Source: Verticillium longisporum
Taxonomy: Eukaryota; Ascomycota; Sordariomycetes; Glomerellales; Plectosphaerellaceae
NCBI GenBank assembly: GCA_019188255.1
Contig: JAETXT010000001.1
Coordinates: forward strand, 7,750,001 to 7,814,000
Direction: 5' to 3'
DNA: 64,000 nucleotides
Below, in pieces: positions 9,622 to 18,500 of this stretch. A program made the position numbers and the translations under genes. The notes beneath the pieces are model-generated. The model was not told the DNA's origin. It did not search any database and saw only the letters and a program-made list of their open reading frames with translations. The stretch's first letter is position 1. The number at the start of each line of letters is the position of its first letter.

Positions 9622-10731
9622 TTAAGCAATTCGCTTCATAAACTCACCAGCTTTCAAGGCGCACTTCTTTGCTTCTTCGATGAATCCTATCCTGGCTCCC
9701 ATCATGATTACGTCGTGAGGGGCGTCGTCCTCGACGTAAAAGTCCACCTCGGTCCCAGCACCCCGGAAGCCCTGGACGAATCGCACGTTGTCGTCATAAA
9801 ACACCTCTTTACCGCAAGTCTGGACCCAGACCGGCGCTTCGATGTGGAATGGGCTCCGCACTGGAGAAATGTAAGGGTCCTCCGCTGATACGGCCCCAAA
9901 TCCGGTCAAGGCTTCGGCGCCCCAGTTGGCGAGGGAGCTGTGGAGGTAATCTGTAGAGTAATTGCGGTGGCTTTCCATGTTGTGAGGGTCCAGGGCGGAG
10001 GCCACTTCGACCAATGGGGACCAAAGCAGGGCCGCCTTGGGCCAGGGAAGTCCGGTTTGGGGCCCGTGATTTGCGATGTACCTGAGCATGGCGATTGCGA
10101 GGTTTGCGCCGGCTGAGTCGCCGCTAAAAACGATATTCGACGCAGAGATTCCGACATCGTTTAGTAGGTATGAATATGCCGAAAGAGCATCTTGGAGCGC
10201 CGCAGGGAACCGGCCACCTGGGTTGTTGGAAAGTCTGTACTGAGGCGTGAAGACGTGCGTACAGGGCGTATTCTGCAACAGGTTCTCGGCGATGAAGCCT
10301 GTATCCGCGTCTCGTCCGTCGCCCATGACGTAGGCGCCTCCATGGAAGTGCAAGACAACGAGTAGGCCTTTTTGCTGCCCTACAGGAGCTGGTGTCCAGG
10401 TGCCGCCTATTTCCGCTGGCCTGATCTCAGCGTCATCTGCGGGGCCTGTGATCTGAGCCTCTTTCGCGGGAGGGATGAGGACGAATCTGTCGCCTTCTGA
10501 ACCGGGCTGGAGGGAGAGCGGAGCTGGCGAGCGTAGGGCGCACAGATGTCGGAGGAAGACGTCTTTAACAAGCTGAACAGAGGCCGCCTTTCGAAAGGAC
10601 CATGATGGATCCGGCCTTAGTCCCCGGAAGATACCAGAGGCCACGGCGTAAGTTAGCGACAGGAGAGTTGCGGGTACGATGAAAAGAAGGTAGAGGATCT
10701 TTAAGGGCTGCTTCGACCACGGAGACGGCAT
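9622..10731 (-). CDS. Alpha/beta hydrolase (HSL-type, fold-3), membrane-anchored
   Basis: An intact single-exon gene of 369 aa. Residues 8-34 form one hydrophobic segment, probably a membrane anchor or signal anchor. The oxyanion-hole motif HGG is at 130-132 (HFHGGAY) and the nucleophile elbow GDSAG at 204-208, with Ser206 as nucleophile. His339 in DDAPHD fits the catalytic histidine, and an acidic residue in EVFYDD (309-314) fits the third member of the triad. This is the arrangement of the hormone-sensitive-lipase/esterase group, which in fungi covers carboxylesterases, lactone hydrolases and detoxifying enzymes. The substrate cannot be told from sequence. It stands alone between degraded DNA and a transposon, and its codon use looks normal, with no RIP. 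Confidence 0.88.
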   Translation of the reverse strand: MPSPWSKQPLKILYLLFIVPATLLSLTYAVASGIFRGLRPDPSWSFRKAASVQLVKDVFLRHLCALRSPAPLSLQPGSEGDRFVLIPPAKEAQITGPADDAEIRPAEIGGTWTPAPVGQQKGLLVVLHFHGGAYVMGDGRDADTGFIAENLLQNTPCTHVFTPQYRLSNNPGGRFPAALQDALSAYSYLLNDVGISASNIVFSGDSAGANLAIAMLRYIANHGPQTGLPWPKAALLWSPLVEVASALDPHNMESHRNYSTDYLHSSLANWGAEALTGFGAVSAEDPYISPVRSPFHIEAPVWVQTCGKEVFYDDNVRFVQGFRGAGTEVDFYVEDDAPHDVIMMGARIGFIEEAKKCALKAGEFMKRIA

Positions 10732-11030
10732 TTTGCTTGGCTAGTATCTAGCGAACAGGTATTGATTAGAAGGGTCGGAGAGAAGCAAGATACGAGAAGA
10801 GAGTTGAGTTGATGAGTAGGATGGGCATGACCAAATCCAAAAGATGGGATCGTATAACATATATAGTCTCACCACGATATATGCAAACAGGTGTTGACGA
10901 AGTGTTAGTTAGGGACGCACCGACTTTAGGTTTCTGCTAACACCGATTTGTAATCCCTTCAACATACTATGCTTCATGCGATGGTAGAGCTCTGGCTAGC
11001 GCTAACTCAAACCAGCTCGCACTCGGAGGT
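10732..11030. promoter_or_regulatory. Upstream region of the hydrolase gene
   Basis: About 300 bases between the hydrolase start codon and transposon A copy 1. No frame is seen. It holds AT-rich stretches (around 10855-10880) suitable for a core promoter on the minus strand. The transposon therefore inserted about 300 bases upstream of the start codon and may have separated distal control sequences. Confidence 0.4.
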
Positions 11031-11130
11031 TAACGTAATCCACAAGCGAGTGGTTCACCCAAGCGAGTGGTTCACTTCGCCCGGGCCCACGACCTACACC
11101 TGAATTCTACAGATTCCACCTCCGCCCGCG

Positions 11131-12279
11131 ATGGAGACTCTTTCAAAAGAAGGTCAATTATTCCTTGCTATCCAAGCTATGGACAATGACCCGAACCTAA
11201 GCGCCCGGAGTGCTGCGAGGATCTACACCGTCCCCTTAACGACGCTCCTCCGACGCCAGAAGGGCAAACCCTCCCGACGCGAAAGCCCGCCCAATTCTGC
11301 CAAATTAACAGTACTAGAAGAGAAAACTATTGTCGAATATATCCTTGACCTAGATGCGCGATCTTACCCTCCCCGGTTGGGTGAGGTCGGAGATATGGCG
11401 AATCGCCTGCTTGCCGACCGTGACGCGCCACGCGTCGGGAAGAACTGGGCCGCAAACTTCGTCAAACGGCAACCAGAGCTCCGGACGCGTTTCTTTCGCA
11501 AGTACGACTACAAGAGGGCCCAATGCGAAGATCCGGACGCGATAAACGCGTGGTTCCGCCTCGTGCATAACATGATCGCCAAGTACGGCATCCAAGAGGC
11601 TGACATGTACAACTTTGACGAGACCGGCTTCCAGATGGGCGTTATCGCCAACGGAATGGTCGTGACCAGTTCGGAAAGACGGTCCAATGTGAAGATGAGG
11701 CAGCCAGGCAACCGGGAATGGGTTACGGTGATCCAGGGCGTTGGCGCGTTGGGTTTCTCCGTCCCGCCGTTCATCGTGGTTTCGGGCAAGTACCACCTCT
11801 CGAGCTGGTACCAGGACGACGCGATTTCTCGCGACTGGAGAATCGCAACATCTCCAAACGGCTGGACGACGAATGATATTGGTCTGGAATGGATTCGGCA
11901 TTTTGACAGGCATACAAAGTCCCGTACTTCGGGCGGTTATCGCCTACTGATCCTGGATGGCCACGAAAGTCACCACTCGGTCGACTTCGAACTCTACTGC
12001 AAGGAGAACAACATCATCACACTCTGTATGCCTCCTCATTCGTCACATCTACTCCAGCCTCTCGATGTTGGGTGTTTTGGCCCACTAAAGAAAGCATACG
12101 GTCGGCAAATCGAGGATAGGATGAGGGCGGGTACAACGCACATCAGCAAAGAGGACTTCTTCCCGGCGTTTTCGGCTGCATTTCAGCAAGCAATGACAGA
12201 AAAAACATCCAGGGAGGCTTTCGAGGAGCGGGGCTTGTCCCCCATAACCCGGAAACAGTCCTGTCAAAGCTGGATGTGA
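11131..12279 (+). CDS. Transposase A, N-terminal and catalytic part (frameshifted)
   Basis: A frame of 382 codons starts at ATG after the left inverted repeat. Residues 8-45 form a psq-type helix-turn-helix, about 58-125 a CENP-B-type second DNA-binding domain (NWAANFVKRQPELRTRF), and about 150-350 the DDE_1 catalytic core. Candidate catalytic residues are Asp163 (NFDETGF), Asp276 (LDGHESH) and Asp312 (QPLDVGCF), the DDD triad of the group. At residue 370 the frame shifts at a run of five C (12239-12243) and ends nine codons later. The coding sense continues in the -1 frame to 12785. With one more C the product would be 551 aa, the usual Fot1 length (about 540). Both copies carry the same break. 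Confidence 0.9.
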   Translation: METLSKEGQLFLAIQAMDNDPNLSARSAARIYTVPLTTLLRRQKGKPSRRESPPNSAKLTVLEEKTIVEYILDLDARSYPPRLGEVGDMANRLLADRDAPRVGKNWAANFVKRQPELRTRFFRKYDYKRAQCEDPDAINAWFRLVHNMIAKYGIQEADMYNFDETGFQMGVIANGMVVTSSERRSNVKMRQPGNREWVTVIQGVGALGFSVPPFIVVSGKYHLSSWYQDDAISRDWRIATSPNGWTTNDIGLEWIRHFDRHTKSRTSGGYRLLILDGHESHHSVDFELYCKENNIITLCMPPHSSHLLQPLDVGCFGPLKKAYGRQIEDRMRAGTTHISKEDFFPAFSAAFQQAMTEKTSREAFEERGLSPITRKQSCQSWM

Positions 12280-12785
12280 GGTTGAGGACGACGACGCCTC
12301 CGGGGACGTCCCACGGGGAGCGTGATTCTTGGGTCTCTAAGACGCCCACTAACCTGCTCGAGGCAGGTTCCCAGACTGACTTCATCAAAGGGCGAATCTC
12401 ACGCCACCAGGGAAGCTCCCCAACGTCAATTTTAGATGCTGTTGACTATCTTGCGAAGGGGACGCGGGGTGTTATGCACCAGATCGCTCTTTTGAAGTCA
12501 GAGGTTATGATCCTTCGAGAGGAAAATGCTACACTAAGCCGACGCCGGAGGGCCAAAAAGCTACGTCTCCGGGAAGGAGGAAGCATGGCTGTAGGCGAGG
12601 GACAGGACAAGATTGCTCAGAAGGAAGTAGATATCCAGATAAAAGAGGAAACGCTGCAGAACCCGGGTCCCGCGTCGTGGTCCCAGCCGAAGAAACGATG
12701 CTGTAGCGTATGCGGGAAGACCGGCCACAACGCGAGAACTTGTCAGGTAGCTATCTCATCGTCTGCAAAAGACGAGGAGGAGTGA
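12244..12785 (+). pseudogene. Transposase A, C-terminal part in the shifted frame
   Basis: This frame has no ATG of its own near its start and continues the protein after the frameshift. It holds a coiled-coil-like Leu/Glu segment (ALLKSEVMILREENATL) with a basic RRRRAKK stretch, and ends in a CCHC zinc knuckle, CSVCGKTGHNARTC, then an acidic tail. The same order is found in transposon B. The knuckle probably helps bind nucleic acid. It could be expressed only by frameshifting, internal initiation, or if the missing base is a sequence error. Confidence 0.8.
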
Positions 12786-12894
12786 TTTTAATTGATTTAC
12801 GGCGTTTGGGTTGAGGTTTTCCTCGGAATGTTTGTCGGGTCGGGGTGAAGTGAACCACTCGCATGGGTGAACCACTCGCTTGTGGATTACGTTA

Positions 12895-14331
12895 CCCCGA
12901 ACTCCGCATTTGACAAATGCAGTAACTACAAAGATCAGGGAGCCGGCGCGGCATTGCAGACGATGATTGTTCAGCAAGGTGTTGTTCATTTTGGCTCCAC
13001 CGGAGTAGGTTAGAGCAATGCAAATGTCTCGGCTTTCTCGGATCAATCTACAATCTACCTCGTTATCGCATTAAGCTTCGCGTCGGAAACTTATTATTAG
13101 CGCCATTGACGTCGGGCTTGTTTCTTGGATCATTTTGGCGCGGAGCTTGGAGTTGGGGTCCCATTCCTCGAGGAGATAGGTGTCGAGCGGGTTATGTTCT
13201 GTCAGTCTACGATCTTATTAACGAGTGAGTCGCTATTACAGAACCCGGCGAAGCGCTTCTCTGAAATGGTCTCAAAATGGTCGACTTCCTGTTGCTAAAG
13301 AAGGATATGTCTAACACTAAGCTTTGAAAACATGCCTTTCTATTGGCTACGGGTGGTTTTTTTCGGGCTTGTCCCTTACACGATATGGCAAGCAGACATC
13401 AAACGCTGTGTCGTATAACAATACTAATATAATAGACGAAGGGAAAGATATTGTAGTATTTGAAGTGCACGGAAGAGAGTCGACATGCCATGATTCAGAT
13501 TTGCCGGAGCGGTAGACGGTAATCCTCCCGAGAACAAGTCTCAGAGGAGGACTGGATGAGATCTCGATAGCATTAGCTTAGTAAGGTTTTGGAGCCCACT
13601 GAATGAACGATTACACAGCACTTCATAAATGGAAGGAGCTTGTGAGAGTGAGTGTGAATACACTACCTACTAAGTGGGTTGGAACTAAGTTAGCCAGGAA
13701 TGGTCGGCAAGAGGTCGGCCAGCATTATGTCCGAATTCGCCAGGGCTAAGAATTCCCATTACATCAGACCGGATGGCTAGCCGTCCTAGGTTAGCACTCC
13801 ACTTAACGCTAATAAATACTCACGATCCATTGGATTAACCATCACTTCCCTTTCACGCGGGTCGGACGGTTGTTTGGGCTAGAAAGACAATAACCGACAT
13901 CACGGTATTTATCTAGCACGTAAGAAAATTCGGCTGCTAAGTCTCATCAGTTGATAGATGTGATATATACCTCTGACGTATCTGACACTATCCAACATAT
14001 ACAGGCTAAGGGCCTAACATGGAGCTGCAACACTACGGAGTATCGCCCGCACCAACTCACCCTCCCCCGTACTAGCTGAAAGGTTATTTAGGTTGCGAGA
14101 TGGGTCCGGATGGGTTACCACGAATAGCTAGTCTCCATAAGCCTATCTCAACTTCTCCGTAAAGGCTTGAAAATGCAAGGTCACAAGTGCTGTTTCGACC
14201 AGTGGAACATAATCATCCCATAATCACTGCTAAAACTCGCTAGCATCGTGATTGTCATGGTGGCACCATCAGATGTAATATGCAAGTACCAAACCTTATT
14301 GTAGTCCCGCCTGAGGCGGTGGGTTGGCTTA
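12895..14331. other. No supported gene
   Basis: Only short frames occur, for example 13324-13515 (+), without motifs. Composition is mixed and mildly AT-rich. No inverted repeats or terminal repeats were noticed. Confidence 0.4.
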
Positions 14332-14661
14332 ATGAGCATAACCTTGACCTTCCTCTACCCAAACGATGCCGATGCGACGCACGACCTTGAATACTACAAG
14401 AATTTCCATATGCCCCTCATGCAGAAGCACTGGGCCAAGTACGGCCTCAAGAGGTGGACCGTTTCCGAGTTGTTGCCGAATACAGACGGGTCACCGGTCC
14501 CGTATGTATTCTATGGAGTGATTGAGCTGGAAAGCGCCGAGCAGTTGCAGGCTGCATTTGCAGACGCCGCTGGAGACGAGATGGCGAATGATGTGAAGAA
14601 CTATACTAGCGTCAAACCCGCTGTACTCGTGGGAAAGATTGTGCGCGACGTCCAGCTCTAG
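14332..14661 (+). CDS. EthD-domain protein, 109 aa
   Basis: An intact small single-exon gene. The sequence begins ITLTFLYPND, continues with EYYKNFHMPLMQKHW and closes with PAVLVGKIVRDV, which fits the EthD family of dimeric ferredoxin-like alpha/beta-barrel proteins (about 100 aa). Typical features are the FY..HxPL pattern after strand 1 and a hydrophobic last strand. EthD proteins are known from ether degradation in actinobacteria. In fungi similar proteins often occur singly or in catabolic and secondary-metabolite clusters, and their chemistry is mostly undefined. No cluster partners are seen here: the neighbours are transposons. Start chosen at the only upstream ATG that keeps the full first strand. 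Confidence 0.8.
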   Translation: MSITLTFLYPNDADATHDLEYYKNFHMPLMQKHWAKYGLKRWTVSELLPNTDGSPVPYVFYGVIELESAEQLQAAFADAAGDEMANDVKNYTSVKPAVLVGKIVRDVQL

Positions 14662-15287
14662 CGGACAGAGCACGTCGACTAGAATAGTCCTGTCATCGGG
14701 CGCAATTGGCTAAATATCTCGACTACTCACAATCGGATGATAGTACGATCAAATATGTAGAGTGGTAGCACACCTACTCCAAGGTTGAAAATATCATTTG
14801 TTCGACTGTCAAAAGCGGGGGTGGCAAGGGCCTCGAATTGAGAGCTCAGGCTGTATTCTATGTCTACGTCAGATCAGCTGTCAAGTCCCTCTCGCTCCAT
14901 AGAAATCGAGCTTTGAGGGTTGCCACCTCAGTTAGGTGACTCGCCTACGAGTCAATTCTTCGTGTTAAGTATCACCCTGGTCCCGGCTACCCCGACAACA
15001 GCTGCAACCAGACCCAAATGTGTCATTTTCGGGCCGAACTTAATATGGCGCTTATGATGCATTTCTATCGGGGGTAATCTTAACTCCGGCGGCCAATCCG
15101 GCGAACATGTGCTTCCTTGCGAACCTATGCCACTTATGCCACTAGGCCCGGCGTTCGGAACTTTGAGACATGCGTTGCCCCATTAGTTTCAGCTCGAAGA
15201 CTAAAATATTTTATAATTACAATCTTTAAATGCTAGTTAATAAATGTGATTTAAATAGTAATTAATAATTAATGATTAATAATTAAA
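14662..15287. other. No supported gene
   Basis: No frame with a motif. The last 100 bases before transposon B (15190-15287) are strongly AT-rich (TTAATAATTAATGATTAAT), which gives many TA targets. Confidence 0.4.
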
Positions 15288-17151
15288 TAACGTACATGAT
15301 AAGCGAGTGGCGCAAACAAGCGAGTGGCGCGCAACACCACAACCAGGCGACTATCACCCCCAATAAGTCGACCAAAACACCTGGAATCAATTGAAATCAA
15401 TCGGAATCGCCTTCCTCAGACAATTTCACTACTATCTGACAACTTCGTGCGTTATGTCCTGTCTTGCCGCAGACACCACAGCGCCGTTCCTTCACCTTTG
15501 TCCTCGACTTGCGACCGCTACTTTGTCTCTTTTCCTGCCTCACCTGCGCATCCACCTCCTTCTGGGCCTGGATATCCTGTCCCTCAGATAGCGTCATGCT
15601 CCCTCCCTTTCGGAGACGTGACTTTTGGCCCTTCGACGCCGGCTGAGTATCTCATTCTCCTCTCGAAGGATCCGGTTCTCAGACTTGAGCAGGGCAATCT
15701 GATGCATGATTCCCCGCGCCCCCTTCGAAAGCCGGTCGACAGCTTCATAAATAGATGTCGGCGAGCTATTCTGATGACGGGAGATTCGGCCCTTGATGAA
15801 ATCCGTCTGAGAGCTCGCTTCAGTCGGGTTGTTTGGCGTCTTAGAAACCCAAGGTTCAGGCGTTCCACGACCCCGCTCCACAGGTGTCGGCGTCCGTGGC
15901 TTTACATCCAGTCGGGAAATCACGGCTTCAGGGTCAATCGGAGCAAGTCCTGCGCCTCGAAAACCTCCCTGGATGTTCCTTTCCGTCATTGCCTCCTGGA
16001 ATGCCGCGAAAAATGCGGGAAAGAAGTCCTCCTTGGTGATGTGGCTTGTACCGGCCCTCATCTTCTTCTCGATTTGCCGTCCATACGCTTGCTTGAGCGG
16101 GCCAAAACAGCCAACATCCAGAGGTTGGAGTATATGAGAAGAGTGAGGAGGCATACAGAGCGTGACGATGTTGTTCTCCTTGCAGTAGAGTTCGAAGTCC
16201 GTCGAGTGGTGACTTTCGTGGCCGTCCAGGATGAGGAGGCGATATTTGCCTGAAGAGCGCGGTTTGGTGTGCCTGTCAAAATGCCGAATCCATTCCAGCC
16301 CTCTCTCATTAGTGGTCCAGCCGTTGTCAGACGTGGAGATCACCCAGTCTCGCGGTAGAGCGCTGTTCTCGTACCAGGTCGAGAGGTGGTATTTGCCAGA
16401 AACGATGATGTATGGGGGACCGTCCAGCCTTGGGAATTGACGCCCTGGATCACGGTAACCCATTCCCGATTTCCAGGCTGGGCTAATTTCGTGTTGGAAC
16501 GCCTGCCTGCACTGGTGACGACCATGCCTGTCGAGATGATGCCCATCATAAAGCCGGTCTCGTCGAAGTTGTAGATATCCGACTCCGCGACGCCGTACTT
16601 CGCGATTGTATTCCGTACAAGCGCAAACCAGCCAAGAATGATCTCCGGATCTTCACACCGGGCCCTCTTGTAGTCGTATCTGCGAAAGAAACGCGTCCGG
16701 AGCTGCGGTTGTCGCTTTACGAAGTTAGAGGCCCAGCGCTTCCCGACGCTGGGCGCGTCGCGCTCGGCGAGCAGTCGATTGGCCATATCTTCCACTCCAC
16801 GAAGCCGCGGAGGGAACGATCGCGCATCTAGGTCCAGGACATATTGAACAATTGTCATTTCCTCCAGATCTGTCAAATTCCGCGATTTGGGCGTGGTATC
16901 GCGTCGTGAGGACCGGCCGTTGAGCCGGCGACGAAGTGTCGTTTCCGGGACGCTGTAGATTCTAGCTGAAGCTCGGACCTTGAGATTTGGGTCATTCTGG
17001 ATAGCCCGAATGGCTAGGATCAATTGGCTCTCTTGGGTTCCTGACTCCATTGTTTGTAGTAGAGAAAAGCGCGTTTGAATGGGGAAAGTCGCGTAGTCGC
17101 GGTCCCGTGCGCCACTCGCTTGTTTGCGCCACTCGCTTATCATGTACGTTA
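15288..17151 (-). mobile_element. Fot1/pogo-like transposon B
   Basis: The element spans 15290-17149, also 1,860 bp, flanked by TA at 15288-15289 and 17150-17151. The terminal inverted repeats are 41 bp and perfect, start ACGTACATGAT and contain AAGCGAGTGG twice with 17-base spacing. The core word and spacing match transposon A although the surrounding bases differ. The transposase gene is on the minus strand, clearly homologous to that of A but diverged throughout, so B is a separate subfamily. There is no RIP-type decay. Confidence 0.95.
15397..17050 (-). pseudogene. Transposase B, broken by two single-base losses
   Basis: The gene starts at ATG 17050 and reads psq helix-turn-helix, CENP-B-type domain and the first catalytic Asp (NFDETGF). 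The frame breaks at a run of five C (plus-strand G at 16414-16418) within the phrase TVPP. It resumes in another frame through LDGHESH and QPLDVGCFGPL, breaks again at a run of four A (plus-strand T at 15623-15626), and finishes with CGVCGKTGHNARSC and an acidic tail at 15397. One base restored at each site gives 551 codons, exactly the length inferred for transposase A, which supports homopolymer losses as the cause. As written it cannot make a complete enzyme. Confidence 0.88.
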
Positions 17152-18500
17152 TATTGTTGGTTAAATCCACTTACTGGCTCAACGCGGTTGAAATACTTAC
17201 TATGCGACTGCCCCGACCCTTGCCCCTAAACGCAGGAACTCTGCCTTAATTAACTAAAACCAGCTTCTATCAGATAATCCGTCCACTTCCCGAGATCTGG
17301 AAATGGCACGCCGATGATCTAGATTGCACGACCAGTCTGTAAGCAGTAGAAGAGTCCGGACATAAGGTCGTTAAGGCCTTCACAGCTTACAAGGTTGAAA
17401 GCGTACAAAAGCAGCGTGCCTTCTAATATAAGTTTCTCCTCATTAAACTATACTATGGCGAGGTTTTAGTGTATAATTAGTACATCGTATTGCGTCCTGC
17501 AGGCAGGGTATCAGTAGACGTATTGCAAATGCAGGCACTATCGGCGTACTGAGGGATTTTTGATGCTTCCTGCACCCTAAGTCTTCTCAAAGGCTTAAAC
17601 GGTGAAGGGGAGGGTTATCGGGTAAGAAGAAGAGCGGAGGCGCTACTGAGCCGACTGCCTTAACGGGGACTTGGAAGGCTATGACTGCAGAACCCGTGCG
17701 GAAGGTTCGGGCTAGTGACTCGAGAGGGACTCGGGTCCGACTGAGCATCGAGGAGGCCCTCGTTATTGCGGGCGTTGTGGTTGTGAGAAGTGCTTGGGCC
17801 AGGGGACAGACCATATAGGAAGTCCTCGGGAAGCGGTGTGACACAGTCTTTCAATGGACCGGCCAAGGGGGAGGTGGGAGTCTCATGCTCGGTATCATCG
17901 GGATACTCGCCCCTCTGGGCGTCGCTGGAGCAAGATGCCAATGTCAAGCCCAAGTCAGTCTACATGGGTCAGCAATGGAGAATAATAATTGATTGGACTT
18001 GTACCTATAGTTATAGAGAAACTCCCTGTCACTAGGTTATTGAGAGGGCGAGGGATCATTATGTTGGATGTATCGACGTGGAGGATACAGGGGCATAGAA
18101 GTGCACTTTCGAGCCAGAAAGAATGCAGAGATAGGGGAGCGCGACGTGCAGCGATAGATCACTTCCTGGACACCGAGAAGGCAACTGGTTTCCCCGCGAC
18201 GCTTTTTATGCAGTGTCCAGCAACACTGCTAAACATTTGGGGGCCAACCTAGAGCAATCGCCAATCTTCATCTCTGGGAACATGTTCCCAGGAGACTGTG
18301 GTGTGCTCACCACAACCTATAGGGGGCTATACCTGGGCATTTCAGCTTGGCAGAGTGGTTTAGGGATATATCCCTAAAATGACCCTTATAGATAAAAGCA
18401 AGCCGGCATAGAGGGAATATAAGATATTGCTATCCCGCCTGGAAATCCCTATAAGTGAGGAACCTTGCCTATACATAGTGGTCCTACCTATAGGGACACT
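17152..18500. other. No supported gene
   Basis: Short frames at 17587-17953 (minus) and 17790-18252 (plus) overlap each other and show no motifs. The sequence grades from normal composition into the degraded stretch that follows. Confidence 0.4.

Larger units (their letters stand above)
11031..12894 (+). mobile_element. Fot1/pogo-like transposon A, copy 1
   Basis: The element spans 11033-12892 (1,860 bp), flanked by the TA target duplication at 11031-11032 and 12893-12894. The terminal inverted repeats are about 46 bp with one internal mismatch. Each begins ACGTAATCCAC and carries the word GCGAGTGG twice, 17 bases apart. It encodes one transposase that is split by a frameshift (next entries). 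TA duplication, length and gene content place it in the Fot1/pogo group of Tc1-mariner elements. It shows no RIP-type decay. Length, ends and both reading frames match copy 2 at 42,491-44,350. Confidence 0.95.

Noticed and set aside
11350..11913. Minus-strand 187-codon frame inside transposon A (also 43470-44033)
   Set aside because: It is antisense to the transposase core, has no motif and merely reflects GC-rich codon use.
12239..12243. Programmed -1 frameshifting as the normal way to make transposase A
   Set aside because: The site lacks a standard X XXY YYZ slippery heptamer in phase with the frame, no downstream structure was identified, and transposase B breaks at different positions. 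A missing base is simpler.
15324..16253. Plus-strand 309-codon frame inside transposon B
   Set aside because: It is antisense to the transposase, starts within the inverted repeat and has no recognisable domain.
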